Of a stretch of DNA of 37,044 nucleotides, positions 25,714 through 32,061 are shown piece by piece (the first letter of the stretch is position 1; each line of letters opens with the position of its first letter). The stretch lies in the IMG/VR virus record IMGVR_UViG_3300031280_000007, positions 1 through 37,044 of that record. One strand, given 5' to 3'. The notes beneath the pieces were generated by a model. That model ran no database searches and was not told where the DNA came from. It saw only the letters and a program-made list of their open reading frames with translations. Made by a program: the position numbers and the translations under genes. Source of the stretch: a virus.

Positions 25714-25741
25714 TTGACAAGATATTAAAATATGATACAAT
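25714..25741 (+). promoter_or_regulatory. Strong early promoter P2
   Basis: TTGACA and TACAAT, 16 bases apart with a TGA extension, preceded by AAATTACCGAAAATAAC, the same upstream box as P1. A copy of the P1 leader (TTGACACACAGGAGAC) lies at 25760-25775 before the next gene. Confidence 0.82.
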
Positions 25742-25781
25742 AAGCTTATGAGATTGGGAATTGACACACAGGAGACAGACA

Positions 25782-26186
25782 ATGCAAACAACTAACTACA
25801 AAATCTACGGTGATCATCTGGGTGGCGTCACATTAGAAACTGCTGATGACTACGTACACTATTACGACAACATGTACTTGCTGGCGCAAGACATCAAAAA
25901 ATTACACGCTGGAGAGACAACAGCTAATTGGGATAATAACGAAAAAGAAGAATTGCGCGACAATCAGCCAGATGGCAAAATTAGAGCTTTCAACGCTCCA
26001 GTCAATCCATTAAATATCTTAGATCAAGACGACATTGCAGCGTTAGCGCAAGACTACCATAACACTCCCTGGATTAACGATAAGAGTCTGCATGATTATA
26101 AAATGTATCTCCCACGTTTTGGCAATGCATTAGATACATTGCTAAGCTGCTTAGCAGAGGGAGTGATAAAAAAATGCAATATGTAA
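25782..26186 (+). CDS. Hypothetical early protein
   Basis: 134 residues from ATG 25782, with AGGAG ten bases before it. A longer frame beginning at 25761 would start inside the leader and is rejected. The protein is acidic, with Asp/Asn-rich stretches and an ALDTLLSCLAEGV helix near the end. It overlaps the next gene by 13 bases. No motif recognised. It shares its leader with the first early gene, so both are likely regulated alike. Confidence 0.72.
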   Translation: MQTTNYKIYGDHLGGVTLETADDYVHYYDNMYLLAQDIKKLHAGETTANWDNNEKEELRDNQPDGKIRAFNAPVNPLNILDQDDIAALAQDYHNTPWINDKSLHDYKMYLPRFGNALDTLLSCLAEGVIKKCNM

Positions 26187-26386
26187 TCACATTTAACAAC
26201 GACCCTAACACTAGTTTTGTAGCAAGAGCAAAAACAGAGTACGGAGCTAAAAAAGAAGCCACGAAATGGCTGCACCACCTGCAGTATTGCATACCCGACA
26301 GCGTATCCGTAACAGAGTCATCTGCCAACGGGTATGGCAGCGTGTGGAAGCGTACATTGAGCACTGGGTGGAAGAAAATGTCTTAA
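26174..26386 (+). CDS. Small early protein, duplicated family copy 2
   Basis: 70 residues, paralogue of the 24945-25148 product. The first 40 or so bases of the two genes are nearly identical, while the rest is diverged (AKTEYGAKKEATKWL, SVSVTESSANGYGSVWKRTL). It starts within the end of the preceding gene with GGGAG upstream. A terminator-like hairpin follows 20 bases downstream. Function unknown. Confidence 0.75.
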   Translation: MQYVITFNNDPNTSFVARAKTEYGAKKEATKWLHHLQYCIPDSVSVTESSANGYGSVWKRTLSTGWKKMS

Positions 26387-26405
26387 AAATAATTAGGAGT
26401 GTCCC

Positions 26406-26436
26406 CAGGGCGTGAATACTTGTCACGCCCTGCTTT
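26406..26436 (+). terminator. Rho-independent terminator-like hairpin
   Basis: CAGGGCGTG and CACGCCCTG form a perfect, GC-rich 9-bp stem with a 9-base loop (26406-26414 / 26424-26432), followed by CTTTAAAA. It ends the first group of early genes. Confidence 0.65.
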
Positions 26437-26457
26437 AAAAGTGAGGTTAAGCAGCAG

Positions 26458-26886
26458 ATGAAAAAAAATAGCGCCCCTGAAATCCTTATTTTAAAAAAGG
26501 AAGATACGTTTGTTGACAGGGAAGAATGGGGAAATGCCACGGATTATATTGCATGCGACCCTTGGTTCGATGATTTAGGGGCAGCAGACAAAGAGAAATT
26601 AAAAATAAGTTTAGAAAGTCTGGTCTCCCACATCGAAGATCTAAAAAATAGCGAAGAAAAGAGATTAAATTTCAATGAATTAAATAAATTATTTCATTTA
26701 ATGGACCAATATTTTGAATTAGGTGGATATACTGACGATGACTGTAATGATGGACGAACATTTGCGACGTACTTAGATAGTTTCGAGTTGGAGTTAAAGT
26801 GGTTTTTAAACCAATGTAAAGAGTTTAGTATTTTCATCAAAAATTTTAGAGGAACTACCACCCATGCAAACATTAGCGAAAAATGA
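26458..26886 (+). CDS. Hypothetical acidic protein
   Basis: 142 residues with GAGG eleven bases before the ATG. It is acidic and helical, containing EEWGNATDYIACDPWFDDL and a LNKLFHLMDQYFELGGY helix with a Asp-rich turn. It lies immediately after a terminator-like hairpin and overlaps the next gene by 23 bases. Family unknown. Confidence 0.66.
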   Translation: MKKNSAPEILILKKEDTFVDREEWGNATDYIACDPWFDDLGAADKEKLKISLESLVSHIEDLKNSEEKRLNFNELNKLFHLMDQYFELGGYTDDDCNDGRTFATYLDSFELELKWFLNQCKEFSIFIKNFRGTTTHANISEK

Positions 26887-27223
26887 GTTTAGATTTGATA
26901 AGTATTTGTTTAATATCAGTCTTTTTTATCGTCAAATTGGAGTTTATCGCAATTTACGAACCAATGAAGTCAAACTGAATTTAGAAGACAGTCAAACGCA
27001 TCGCGTCTTGCAAACTGTCCGAATGTCGCAAATTGACTATGATAATCGGTTAGATGAAAGCGTGAGTGACAATGACGCATTTTACAATCACCCCCGCGCG
27101 TTAGAGTCAGCGATTGAAGAATTTTTTATGCACGATCATTGGATGAGGATTTTAGAAGAGGAATGGACGGGAGGGGATGAAGATGAATTTTTTATCGGAG
27201 AATTAGACGATGTGGAAGGGTGA
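26864..27223 (+). CDS. Hypothetical acidic protein
   Basis: 119 residues beginning MQTLAKNEFRFDKYLFN, preceded by GAGG at a distance of about eleven bases. The C-terminal third is very acidic (EEEWTGGDEDEFFIGELDD). Overlaps with both neighbours suggest translational coupling. No motif recognised. Confidence 0.66.
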   Translation: MQTLAKNEFRFDKYLFNISLFYRQIGVYRNLRTNEVKLNLEDSQTHRVLQTVRMSQIDYDNRLDESVSDNDAFYNHPRALESAIEEFFMHDHWMRILEEEWTGGDEDEFFIGELDDVEG

Positions 27224-27578
27224 AGAAGGGTGGGAAGGCGCCGATTTAATGGTCTTTCATGGGGACGGCACCGGAACGCCGCTTGAAAATGAATGGGCGA
27301 CTGAAATTTACGCAAAAATGGTCTGCCTGATGACAGAGATTTTAAATGAGGTGGGGTTTCGGCTTTATCAAATGGAGAGGGAATTAGGGAAAGAAAAGTA
27401 TGAAGTATTAGATAAGAAATTTATAAAAGCGCGTACGCATATTGTGAAACAATTGGAAGGAAGTGGACATTTAGGGGCCGCAGAGTTGATTAAATATCGG
27501 AGCGGTTTTACCGATAAAATGACGCTACGATTGCAATATGAGCGGGTGGTGCAACAAATAGAGAATGGAAAATTATAA
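27210..27578 (+). CDS. Hypothetical helical protein
   Basis: 122 residues, with GGAG eight bases before the ATG inside the end of the preceding gene. After a short Gly/Glu N-terminus it is mostly helical (LMTEILNEVGFRLYQMEREL and LKQLEG-type segments). It is the last gene of this operon. The first GAGAG repeat unit starts 21 bases after its stop. Function unknown. Confidence 0.66.
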   Translation: MWKGEEGWEGADLMVFHGDGTGTPLENEWATEIYAKMVCLMTEILNEVGFRLYQMERELGKEKYEVLDKKFIKARTHIVKQLEGSGHLGAAELIKYRSGFTDKMTLRLQYERVVQQIENGKL

Positions 27579-27599
27579 CGAATAAAAGCCAATAGTTAA

Positions 27600-27640
27600 G
27601 AGAGTACCTAGACAGACGAGAGAGCCAGATATTTTGAGAG
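27600..27640 (+). repeat. GAGAG-NRCC-N9-GAGAG repeat, cluster 1 (2 units)
   Basis: Two overlapping perfect units start at 27600 (GAGAG-TACC) and 27618 (GAGAG-AGCC), so three GAGAG boxes stand exactly 18 bases apart (27600, 27618, 27636). They lie just upstream of promoter P3. The rule is the same in the larger clusters further along the plus arm, always in plus orientation. Confidence 0.8.
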
Positions 27641-27663
27641 GCATAATAATTACCAAAAAACAC

Positions 27664-27691
27664 TTGACATATACTAAAAACATGTTATAAT
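27664..27691 (+). promoter_or_regulatory. Strong early promoter P3
   Basis: TTGACA and TATAAT, 16 bases apart with a TGT extension. Upstream is TAATTACCAAAAAACAC, the box shared with P1, P2 and P4. Transcription would start near 27698 and run straight into the structured RNA at 27728-27821. Confidence 0.85.
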
Positions 27692-27727
27692 ACAATTAGT
27701 TTTAGAAGGAGAAGAGAAAAAAAGAAT

Positions 27728-27821
27728 AGTCCCGTTGTTGGTTCTCGGATAGATGCTAACCTTCAGTTCAGAGCTTTTCTTTGAGATCAGCGGAAGGTTA
27801 GATGTTTTCCCCAACGGGACT
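27728..27821 (+). ncRNA. Structured leader or small RNA
   Basis: Two nested perfect stems: AGTCCCGTTG with CAACGGGACT (27728-27737 / 27812-27821) and CTAACCTTC with GAAGGTTAG (27756-27764 / 27793-27801). TTTAAAA follows the outer stem, so it could also terminate. It begins about 30 bases after the P3 start site and lies before the 27901 gene. It may be a stand-alone small RNA or an attenuator leader. No known riboswitch class is recognised. GGA triplets occur in the inter-stem and apical segments. Confidence 0.6.
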
Positions 27822-27900
27822 TTAAAATACTCGCCTGGTTTTAATTGTTAGGCTCTCAGTTAAAAGCTTTGATTTGATCATCGCGGGGAGTCACCGACTG

Positions 27901-28317
27901 ATGTCAGGCGAGTTAAGAATGGAAAAGGGAGGGTTAGAAGTGTCGGTTGCATTGCATTGTCGCCTTTCCTTTTCCTGTGAGGATAAATTAAAAATGTTAA
28001 TTAAAGTCACTGAGTTAAAACAGCCAAGAAGACTAAATGTTGAATTGGGAGGGGAGAATTTAAGCCGGTGTGTGAAATATCGGCCATGGACTTATGACAT
28101 GGCAGACATGATTAAAAAATATAGAGCCATGGCTCTGGAACTAGAGGAAAGGCGGCAAACATCCAGCGAAGAATATGATGCATTAGTGGGAATAATAATC
28201 GGATTTGAACAAATGAAAGAAGCCTTTCTTAAATTAGAAAGTTTCCACGCACAAGCGGTCAGTAAATTTTTAACCCAACAGGAAGAGGAAAAACATCATG
28301 AAAACTGTCATTTATGA
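27901..28317 (+). CDS. Hypothetical protein
   Basis: 138 residues from ATG 27901, which has GGGGAG upstream. ATG 27919 is a possible later start, and a TTG at 27874 extends the frame but has no ribosome site. The sequence has a beta-type N-terminal half (VSVALHCRLSFSCEDKL) and a helical C-terminal half (KYRAMALELEERRQTSSEEY). It overlaps the next gene by 20 bases. No family recognised. Confidence 0.62.
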   Translation: MSGELRMEKGGLEVSVALHCRLSFSCEDKLKMLIKVTELKQPRRLNVELGGENLSRCVKYRPWTYDMADMIKKYRAMALELEERRQTSSEEYDALVGIIIGFEQMKEAFLKLESFHAQAVSKFLTQQEEEKHHENCHL

Positions 28318-28588
28318 AAAATACGTCAAAAAATTTGAGATTAAATTTCAGAATGCGGCAACGCCGTTTGCTCTAATTTGGTTTGCGCAAGAGAAAATAT
28401 GGAAAATTGAGTATTTTAAAAGCCTTCATTTTCTCACGGAATATTTAACGCACGTGTGGATAACGACGCAAGCCATAACAGACCATGGCATTCTTGATGA
28501 AGAAGGAACACGTTACGAATACATACCAGCGGCGATTGTTGAAGAAATGCCAGATGTTTGTTTAACCGCGCCAGAGGCACAGGGGTAG
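28298..28588 (+). CDS. Hypothetical protein
   Basis: 96 residues beginning MKTVIYEKYVKKFEIKFQ, with GAGG about 9 bases upstream. It contains Trp-rich FALIWFAQEKIWKIEYF and an acidic end. A short remnant with the same N-terminal sequence is found at 29560-29616, suggesting local duplication. Function unknown. Confidence 0.66.
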   Translation: MKTVIYEKYVKKFEIKFQNAATPFALIWFAQEKIWKIEYFKSLHFLTEYLTHVWITTQAITDHGILDEEGTRYEYIPAAIVEEMPDVCLTAPEAQG

Positions 28589-28590
28589 AA

Positions 28591-28848
28591 ATGAATAGAG
28601 TGGAAGAATACAACCAATTAAGCGTCATTAACGTACAACGTAAACTGCGTAATAGTTTAAAAAGCAAAATTGAAATGAATACCGATGCAAGTTTACCGAT
28701 GGCCACCTATGGCTATGAATGTGGGGTATGTGGGGCCTATTTTAAGATTGTTTTTGGCGTTACGCATGCAGCGTGTCCCCGGTGTGATGAAGAAGTGTAT
28801 ATTTCCTCTGCAACCTGGGAAGAGAAGAAATTACAGGTGAGGGAATGA
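28591..28848 (+). CDS. Small zinc-ribbon protein
   Basis: 85 residues from ATG 28591 (AGGGG six bases upstream); an earlier TTG in frame lies in the preceding gene. The second half has CGVCGAYF and CPRCDEEV, a Cys4 pair spaced as in rubredoxin-like zinc ribbons. A helical basic N-terminus precedes it (INVQRKLRNSLKSK). Likely nucleic-acid or protein binding. It is the last gene before the origin-like intergenic region. Confidence 0.7.
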   Translation: MNRVEEYNQLSVINVQRKLRNSLKSKIEMNTDASLPMATYGYECGVCGAYFKIVFGVTHAACPRCDEEVYISSATWEEKKLQVRE

Positions 28849-29242
28849 ATTTTATTATTATACACAATGTTATCCACAACTTACATTTTATTAGGCGTAG
28901 GGAGAGCCTTAATTAAAAGTGTTTAATAGACAGAAAGACTAACAATAAAATACAAGATTTATATATATAATATAGAACTAAGAAATATTTTAATTACTTC
29001 TTTTAAAAGTTAAATTCTTACGATTTTAACTTTATGTCCACGTTTTATGTCCATAAAAACGGGACTAAAGAGTAGTTTAGTTTTAAAAAAAAAGATGTCA
29101 ATAGGGAAAAATGTCATAAAAATATTAAAAAATGGTATTTTTAGGCATAAGGTGATGAATTTAAAGGAAGAAAAAAAACGGGATTAATTTGTAACAGCTT
29201 TGTTACAATCTGTTACATTTTGTTACAAAAAGGGAAAATGAT
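28849..29242. other. Origin-like intergenic region
   Basis: A 394-bp stretch without a gene. It holds a perfect DnaA box TTATCCACA (28870-28878), a very AT-rich run (ATTTATATATATAATATAG around 28957-28976), the 10-bp direct repeat TTTATGTCCA (29031-29040 and 29044-29053) and the phased GTTAC repeats at 29188-29228. DnaA box plus AT-rich segment plus iteron-like repeats is the layout of many theta origins. No initiator gene is recognised, so this is a candidate only. Confidence 0.5.
29188..29228 (+). promoter_or_regulatory. Helically phased GTTAC repeats
   Basis: Three TGTTACA elements have GTTAC at 29202, 29212 and 29222, exactly 10 bases apart, and an inverted GTAAC is at 29191. They end 15 bases before the ATG of the next gene. 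One-turn spacing places all sites on one face of the helix, as for an operator or iteron bound cooperatively. Related AATTGTTAC / GTAACAATT sites are in the 24389-24944 control region. Confidence 0.6.
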
Positions 29243-29560
29243 ATGAAATCTATACCAAGAGAAATGCAAAATAACTTCAAAATTACGGCAGTTGGAATAG
29301 TGATTTACCGCTCATACGAGACCCCTCATCTAGAACTCTTTTTTAAAGAGAGAGTTACTAAAATTGAGGTATACCATACACGCTGCATGCAAGGAGGTAA
29401 AATTATGCCTGAGAAAACACAAGTATGGTTGAATGTCGAATTTATTAAACACAAAGATAGAAAAATTTGCATTGCCGCAGGAGAAAGTTATTTAGATAAC
29501 CCCCTAGGAATAACAAATTTATTTAATGAAATTGTAACAGAAATAGAGGATAAATGGTGA
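29243..29560 (+). CDS. Hypothetical protein behind the GTTAC repeats
   Basis: 105 residues, with AGGG about nine bases before the ATG. It is a mixed alpha-beta small protein (ITAVGIVIYRSYETPHLELF, then KTQVWLNVEFIKHKDRKICIA). It starts 15 bases after phased repeats that could serve as its operator or as an origin element. No initiator motif is seen. Its stop overlaps the start of a short remnant frame. Confidence 0.62.
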   Translation: MKSIPREMQNNFKITAVGIVIYRSYETPHLELFFKERVTKIEVYHTRCMQGGKIMPEKTQVWLNVEFIKHKDRKICIAAGESYLDNPLGITNLFNEIVTEIEDKW

Positions 29561-29616
29561 TGAAAACAGTATTTTACGAAGAATCTGTAGAACGGGAGAT
29601 AATAAATACTCAATAA
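29560..29616 (+). pseudogene. 18-codon remnant related to the 28298 gene
   Basis: Starting at an ATGA overlap with the previous stop, this frame encodes MKTVFYEESVEREIINTQ and stops. It matches the first residues of the 28298-28588 product (MKTVIYEKYVKKFEIKFQ) at about half the positions, including the start and MKTV.YE. It looks like a truncated duplicate, or a tiny coupled peptide gene. Confidence 0.4.
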
Positions 29617-29630
29617 TTACCTAAAATTAC

Positions 29631-29697
29631 TTGACAATATTAAAAAGTGTGTTATAATAGGTTTTGTAAGTAAGATAAACTGTCCGATTTGATCGGA
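29631..29697 (+). promoter_or_regulatory. Strong early promoter P4 with operator-like repeat
   Basis: TTGACA (29631-29636) and TATAAT (29653-29658), 16 bases apart with a TGT extension, preceded by ATAATTACCTAAAATTAC as in P1-P3. Just after the expected start site is TCCGAT-TTG-ATCGGA (29683-29697), a perfect 6-bp inverted repeat that could act as an operator or a 5' hairpin. The next gene starts 23 bases later. Confidence 0.78.
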
Positions 29698-29719
29698 AAC
29701 TTAGTAGAGGAACGAAAAA

Positions 29720-29956
29720 ATGGAACCAACTTTATCAAATGACTTTACCCCTTCCCCTTTTTTTGATTGGTACGACTGGGAGCATCACGAAGACGATTGG
29801 ATACACGTTGAAGATGACCTTGATTATCCGTTAGACGCCTTCCAGCTCGCCATTGGTTTTGACGAAGCGGATAGCTCCGAGATTGGCTTTTATGCCAGTG
29901 TTTGGATTGAAGAAAATTATAAAAATTTAAAATTAGATGAATGCCAAATACGCTGA
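29720..29956 (+). CDS. Highly acidic small protein, DNA-mimic candidate
   Basis: 78 residues, driven directly by P4, with GAGG ten bases before the ATG. About a third of residues are Asp or Glu, with many Trp, Tyr and Phe (FFDWYDWEHHEDDWIHVEDD). That composition is typical of DNA-mimic proteins such as anti-restriction factors, though acidity alone does not prove it. The first unit of the big GAGAG cluster begins at its stop codon. Confidence 0.62.
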   Translation: MEPTLSNDFTPSPFFDWYDWEHHEDDWIHVEDDLDYPLDAFQLAIGFDEADSSEIGFYASVWIEENYKNLKLDECQIR

Positions 29957-30355
29957 GAGCGCCAAAGATATAGAGAGTAAAGCCATCTGTAGAGAGAGAG
30001 CCGGATACGATGAGAGAAAAAACCTGTCAACCTGAGAGAACCAAGAAAAACGAGAGAAAAAACCTGTCAACCTGAGAGAACCAAGAAAAACGAGAGCAAA
30101 AACCTGTCAACCTGAGAGAACCAAGAAAAACGAGAGCAAAAACCTCTCAACCTGAGAGAACCAAGAAAAACGAGAGCAAAAACCTCTCAACCTGAGAGAA
30201 CCAAAAGAGATGAGAGTTAAAACCTATAAAATAGAGAGTACCGTAGGAATTGAGAGGGATTAAACCTATAGAATGGAGAGCGCCTAGACAAAAGAGAGTT
30301 TAAAATAACGAATAATGAAAACCTATAAAATAGAGAGTACCGTCAAGACCGAGAG
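29955..30355 (+). repeat. GAGAG-NRCC-N9-GAGAG repeat, cluster 2 (10 units)
   Basis: Ten perfect units start at 29955, 29994, 30034, 30074, 30114, 30154, 30194, 30234, 30276 and 30333. Within every unit the two GAGAG boxes are 18 bases apart. Four of the units (30034-30154) sit in a 40-bp tandem repeat (GAGAGAACCAAGAAAAAC, then GAGAG and a CAACCT end). The NRCC box is AACC, TACC, CGCC or AGCC. All units are in plus orientation. The cluster ends 26 bases before the Transposase_20-like gene. It contains no frame. Confidence 0.92.
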
Positions 30356-30381
30356 AACAATTTCAAAAAAGAGGAAAAACC

Positions 30382-31494
30382 ATGATCGAAGAAAACACAT
30401 TTATTGAGAAAATAAGCAATGAAGCCATTCAGGGACTGCAAAGCGAAGAAATTAGACTCGTCGTCGATAATTATTACCGCATGCAACATCATCGCCTACG
30501 TCTTGAAGCACAAATGCGAGCGCTATCTCCTTCTTTCAAAGAACAATTAAAAATGATGGAGAAAAACCCTGAGTTAAAAGAATGCCCCCCGCTTGCCTTA
30601 ACGCTTTTATCCAAGACTTCCCACGTTTTTAAACGTGAGGAGAAATTTACCGCCAATATTTTATCGCGTTGGGTAAAATCTCATCCGAGGGCGAAAATTT
30701 TATGCGAAGCTGTCGGAGTGGGGCATATTCTAGCGGCTGGCTTAGTAGCGCACGTTAATTGGTCAATGGTTTGTACAGCTGGTAAGTTATGGTCATTTTG
30801 TGGTTTAAACCCTGAAAGCGAATGGAAGAAAGGCGAAAAACGCCCGTGGAACGCCCATCTCAAACAGCTTTGTTTTTTAATCGGTGAAAGTTTTGTCAAA
30901 CAAAAAAATCGAGAAAATGACGTCTATGGCAAAATTTATCAAAAGCGCAAGGACTGGGAAAACGCACGCAATGAAGCTTTAACCGCCAGTTATCCTGAAG
31001 CGCGACCCTTATTAGCCACGCTGAAAGAAACACAAGACGCTGTGAAAAGAGAAAAAATATATAAAGAACTTAAAACCAAATACGGCTTTATGCGCCCGGC
31101 GCATATTCATGCCCGCGCCAAACGATTTGCCGTTAAGCTTTATTTAGCGGATTGCGTTCACTTTTTGGCCGATGAAGGATTGCTTGAAAATTTACCCAAT
31201 CCATTTTACCCCATGACGGGGAAAATGTACCTCGATAAAAATGTAGACACCTTCGAATTAAGACATTTTAATGGGGAAGAGCAGGTCTCTACCACGCGCG
31301 GATGGCAATCGCTTGTGGTATGGGCAACTGAGATTTTTAAGACGAAAAAAACCGTGTTCTCTGAGAGTACCGTAAAAAAGGAGAGAAATGCCAACGAAAT
31401 GGAGAGTACCGTACTGAGGGAGAGAAAATCCAAAAAAGAAACAACGAATAAGAAAAACCGATTTAAAAATAAACGTTTGGCAAAACGACAATAA
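30382..31494 (+). CDS. IS110-type Transposase_20-like protein without the DEDD domain
   Basis: 370 residues. Residues 108-170 read like the C-terminal domain of IS110-family transposases: a helix-hairpin-helix CEAVGVGHILAAGLVAHV, then KLWSFCGLNPESEWKKGEK and a LKQLCFLIGES helix, then YGKIYQKRK and a HIHARAKRFAVKLYLA end. IS110 enzymes have an N-terminal RuvC-like DEDD domain. Here the first ~100 residues are helical and show no such motifs. A Ser in PESE may stand for the catalytic Ser. The last ~50 residues are encoded by GAGAG repeat units. Flanked on both sides by repeat clusters. Confidence 0.65.
   Translation: MIEENTFIEKISNEAIQGLQSEEIRLVVDNYYRMQHHRLRLEAQMRALSPSFKEQLKMMEKNPELKECPPLALTLLSKTSHVFKREEKFTANILSRWVKSHPRAKILCEAVGVGHILAAGLVAHVNWSMVCTAGKLWSFCGLNPESEWKKGEKRPWNAHLKQLCFLIGESFVKQKNRENDVYGKIYQKRKDWENARNEALTASYPEARPLLATLKETQDAVKREKIYKELKTKYGFMRPAHIHARAKRFAVKLYLADCVHFLADEGLLENLPNPFYPMTGKMYLDKNVDTFELRHFNGEEQVSTTRGWQSLVVWATEIFKTKKTVFSESTVKKERNANEMESTVLRERKSKKETTNKKNRFKNKRLAKRQ
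31363..31424 (+). repeat. GAGAG repeat, cluster 3a, inside the gene end (2 units)
   Basis: Perfect units at 31363 (GAGAG-TACC to 31385) and 31402 (GAGAG-TACC to 31424) lie within the C-terminal coding part of the Transposase_20-like gene. The repeated ESTVKKER / ESTVLRER peptide is a direct consequence. The 18-bp step within units is kept although the codons are used for protein. Confidence 0.85.
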
Positions 31495-31505
31495 CCACAT
31501 ACTCA

Positions 31506-31633
31506 GAGAGTACCGTAAAAATTGAGAGAAATAACGTTTATTACACCTCATATAAATGAGAGCGCCTTAACAAGAGAGAGAATAATCATTAACAATTAAC
31601 CGTAAAAATTGAGAGAACCTTGAAAAAAGAGAA
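31506..31633 (+). repeat. GAGAG repeat, cluster 3b (2 perfect and 2 partial units)
   Basis: Perfect units start at 31506 (TACC) and 31558 (CGCC). A partial unit at 31593 keeps AACC and the second GAGAG at 31611. A further GAGAG-AACC at 31611 is followed 18 bases later by GAGAA (31629). The stretch has no gene and ends just before the next gene's ribosome site. Confidence 0.82.
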
Positions 31634-31646
31634 AGGAGAAATCATC

Positions 31647-32000
31647 GTGAACACGAAAGAAAAAGTAGAAGTTGCATTTGATGTTTATAAAAAGAACGCA
31701 GGAGAAATTATAATGAAACATCCATTTCCGTTATTAGAACAGATATTTTCAGAAGCTATAACGAAATTAGAAAAAAATTTGCCTCTCCTTGATGAAGAGA
31801 TAAAAAGACATATCATGTTATCCATAAAACAATTAAAAAAAATGGTACTTCAGGGGATCGTCAAAAAAGCGGTGCAATTAGGAGAAGCTAATCCGGAAGA
31901 GCTTAAAAAATATCCACGCGCGTTTGCTTTTTTTGAAGAGGTTAAAAAAGATAAACCCGATTGGAATAATTTTTTTGAGGAATTTAACAAGAAGCATTAA
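31647..32000 (+). CDS. Hypothetical helical protein
   Basis: 117 residues from GTG 31647, which has AAAGGAGA seven bases upstream; the longer frame from TTG at 31620 lies in repeat sequence. Entirely helical, basic and acidic segments alternate, with a C-terminal PRAFAFFEEVKKDKPDWNNF. It precedes the csrA promoter. No family recognised. Confidence 0.62.
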   Translation: MNTKEKVEVAFDVYKKNAGEIIMKHPFPLLEQIFSEAITKLEKNLPLLDEEIKRHIMLSIKQLKKMVLQGIVKKAVQLGEANPEELKKYPRAFAFFEEVKKDKPDWNNFFEEFNKKH

Positions 32001-32014
32001 TTATTTAATTTTGC

Positions 32015-32043
32015 TTGACATTTTGATAGAAAGTTTTTATTAT
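32015..32043 (+). promoter_or_regulatory. Promoter for csrA and the recombination genes
   Basis: TTGACA (32015-32020) and TATTAT (32038-32043), 17 bases apart, with the csrA ATG 18 bases beyond the -10. It would also serve the coupled genes to RecT. It lacks the ATTACC box of P1-P4. Confidence 0.65.
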
Positions 32044-32061
32044 TAACGAGGAGAAAATAAA

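Noticed and set aside
29955-30355. CRISPR array
   Set aside because: Repeats are 23 bp with variable filler inside the unit, short spacers and 40-bp periodicity with near-identical spacers; no cas genes present.
31816-31830. Second DnaA-like box (TTATCCATA) in a coding region
   Set aside because: One mismatch, inside a gene, with no AT-rich or repeat context.
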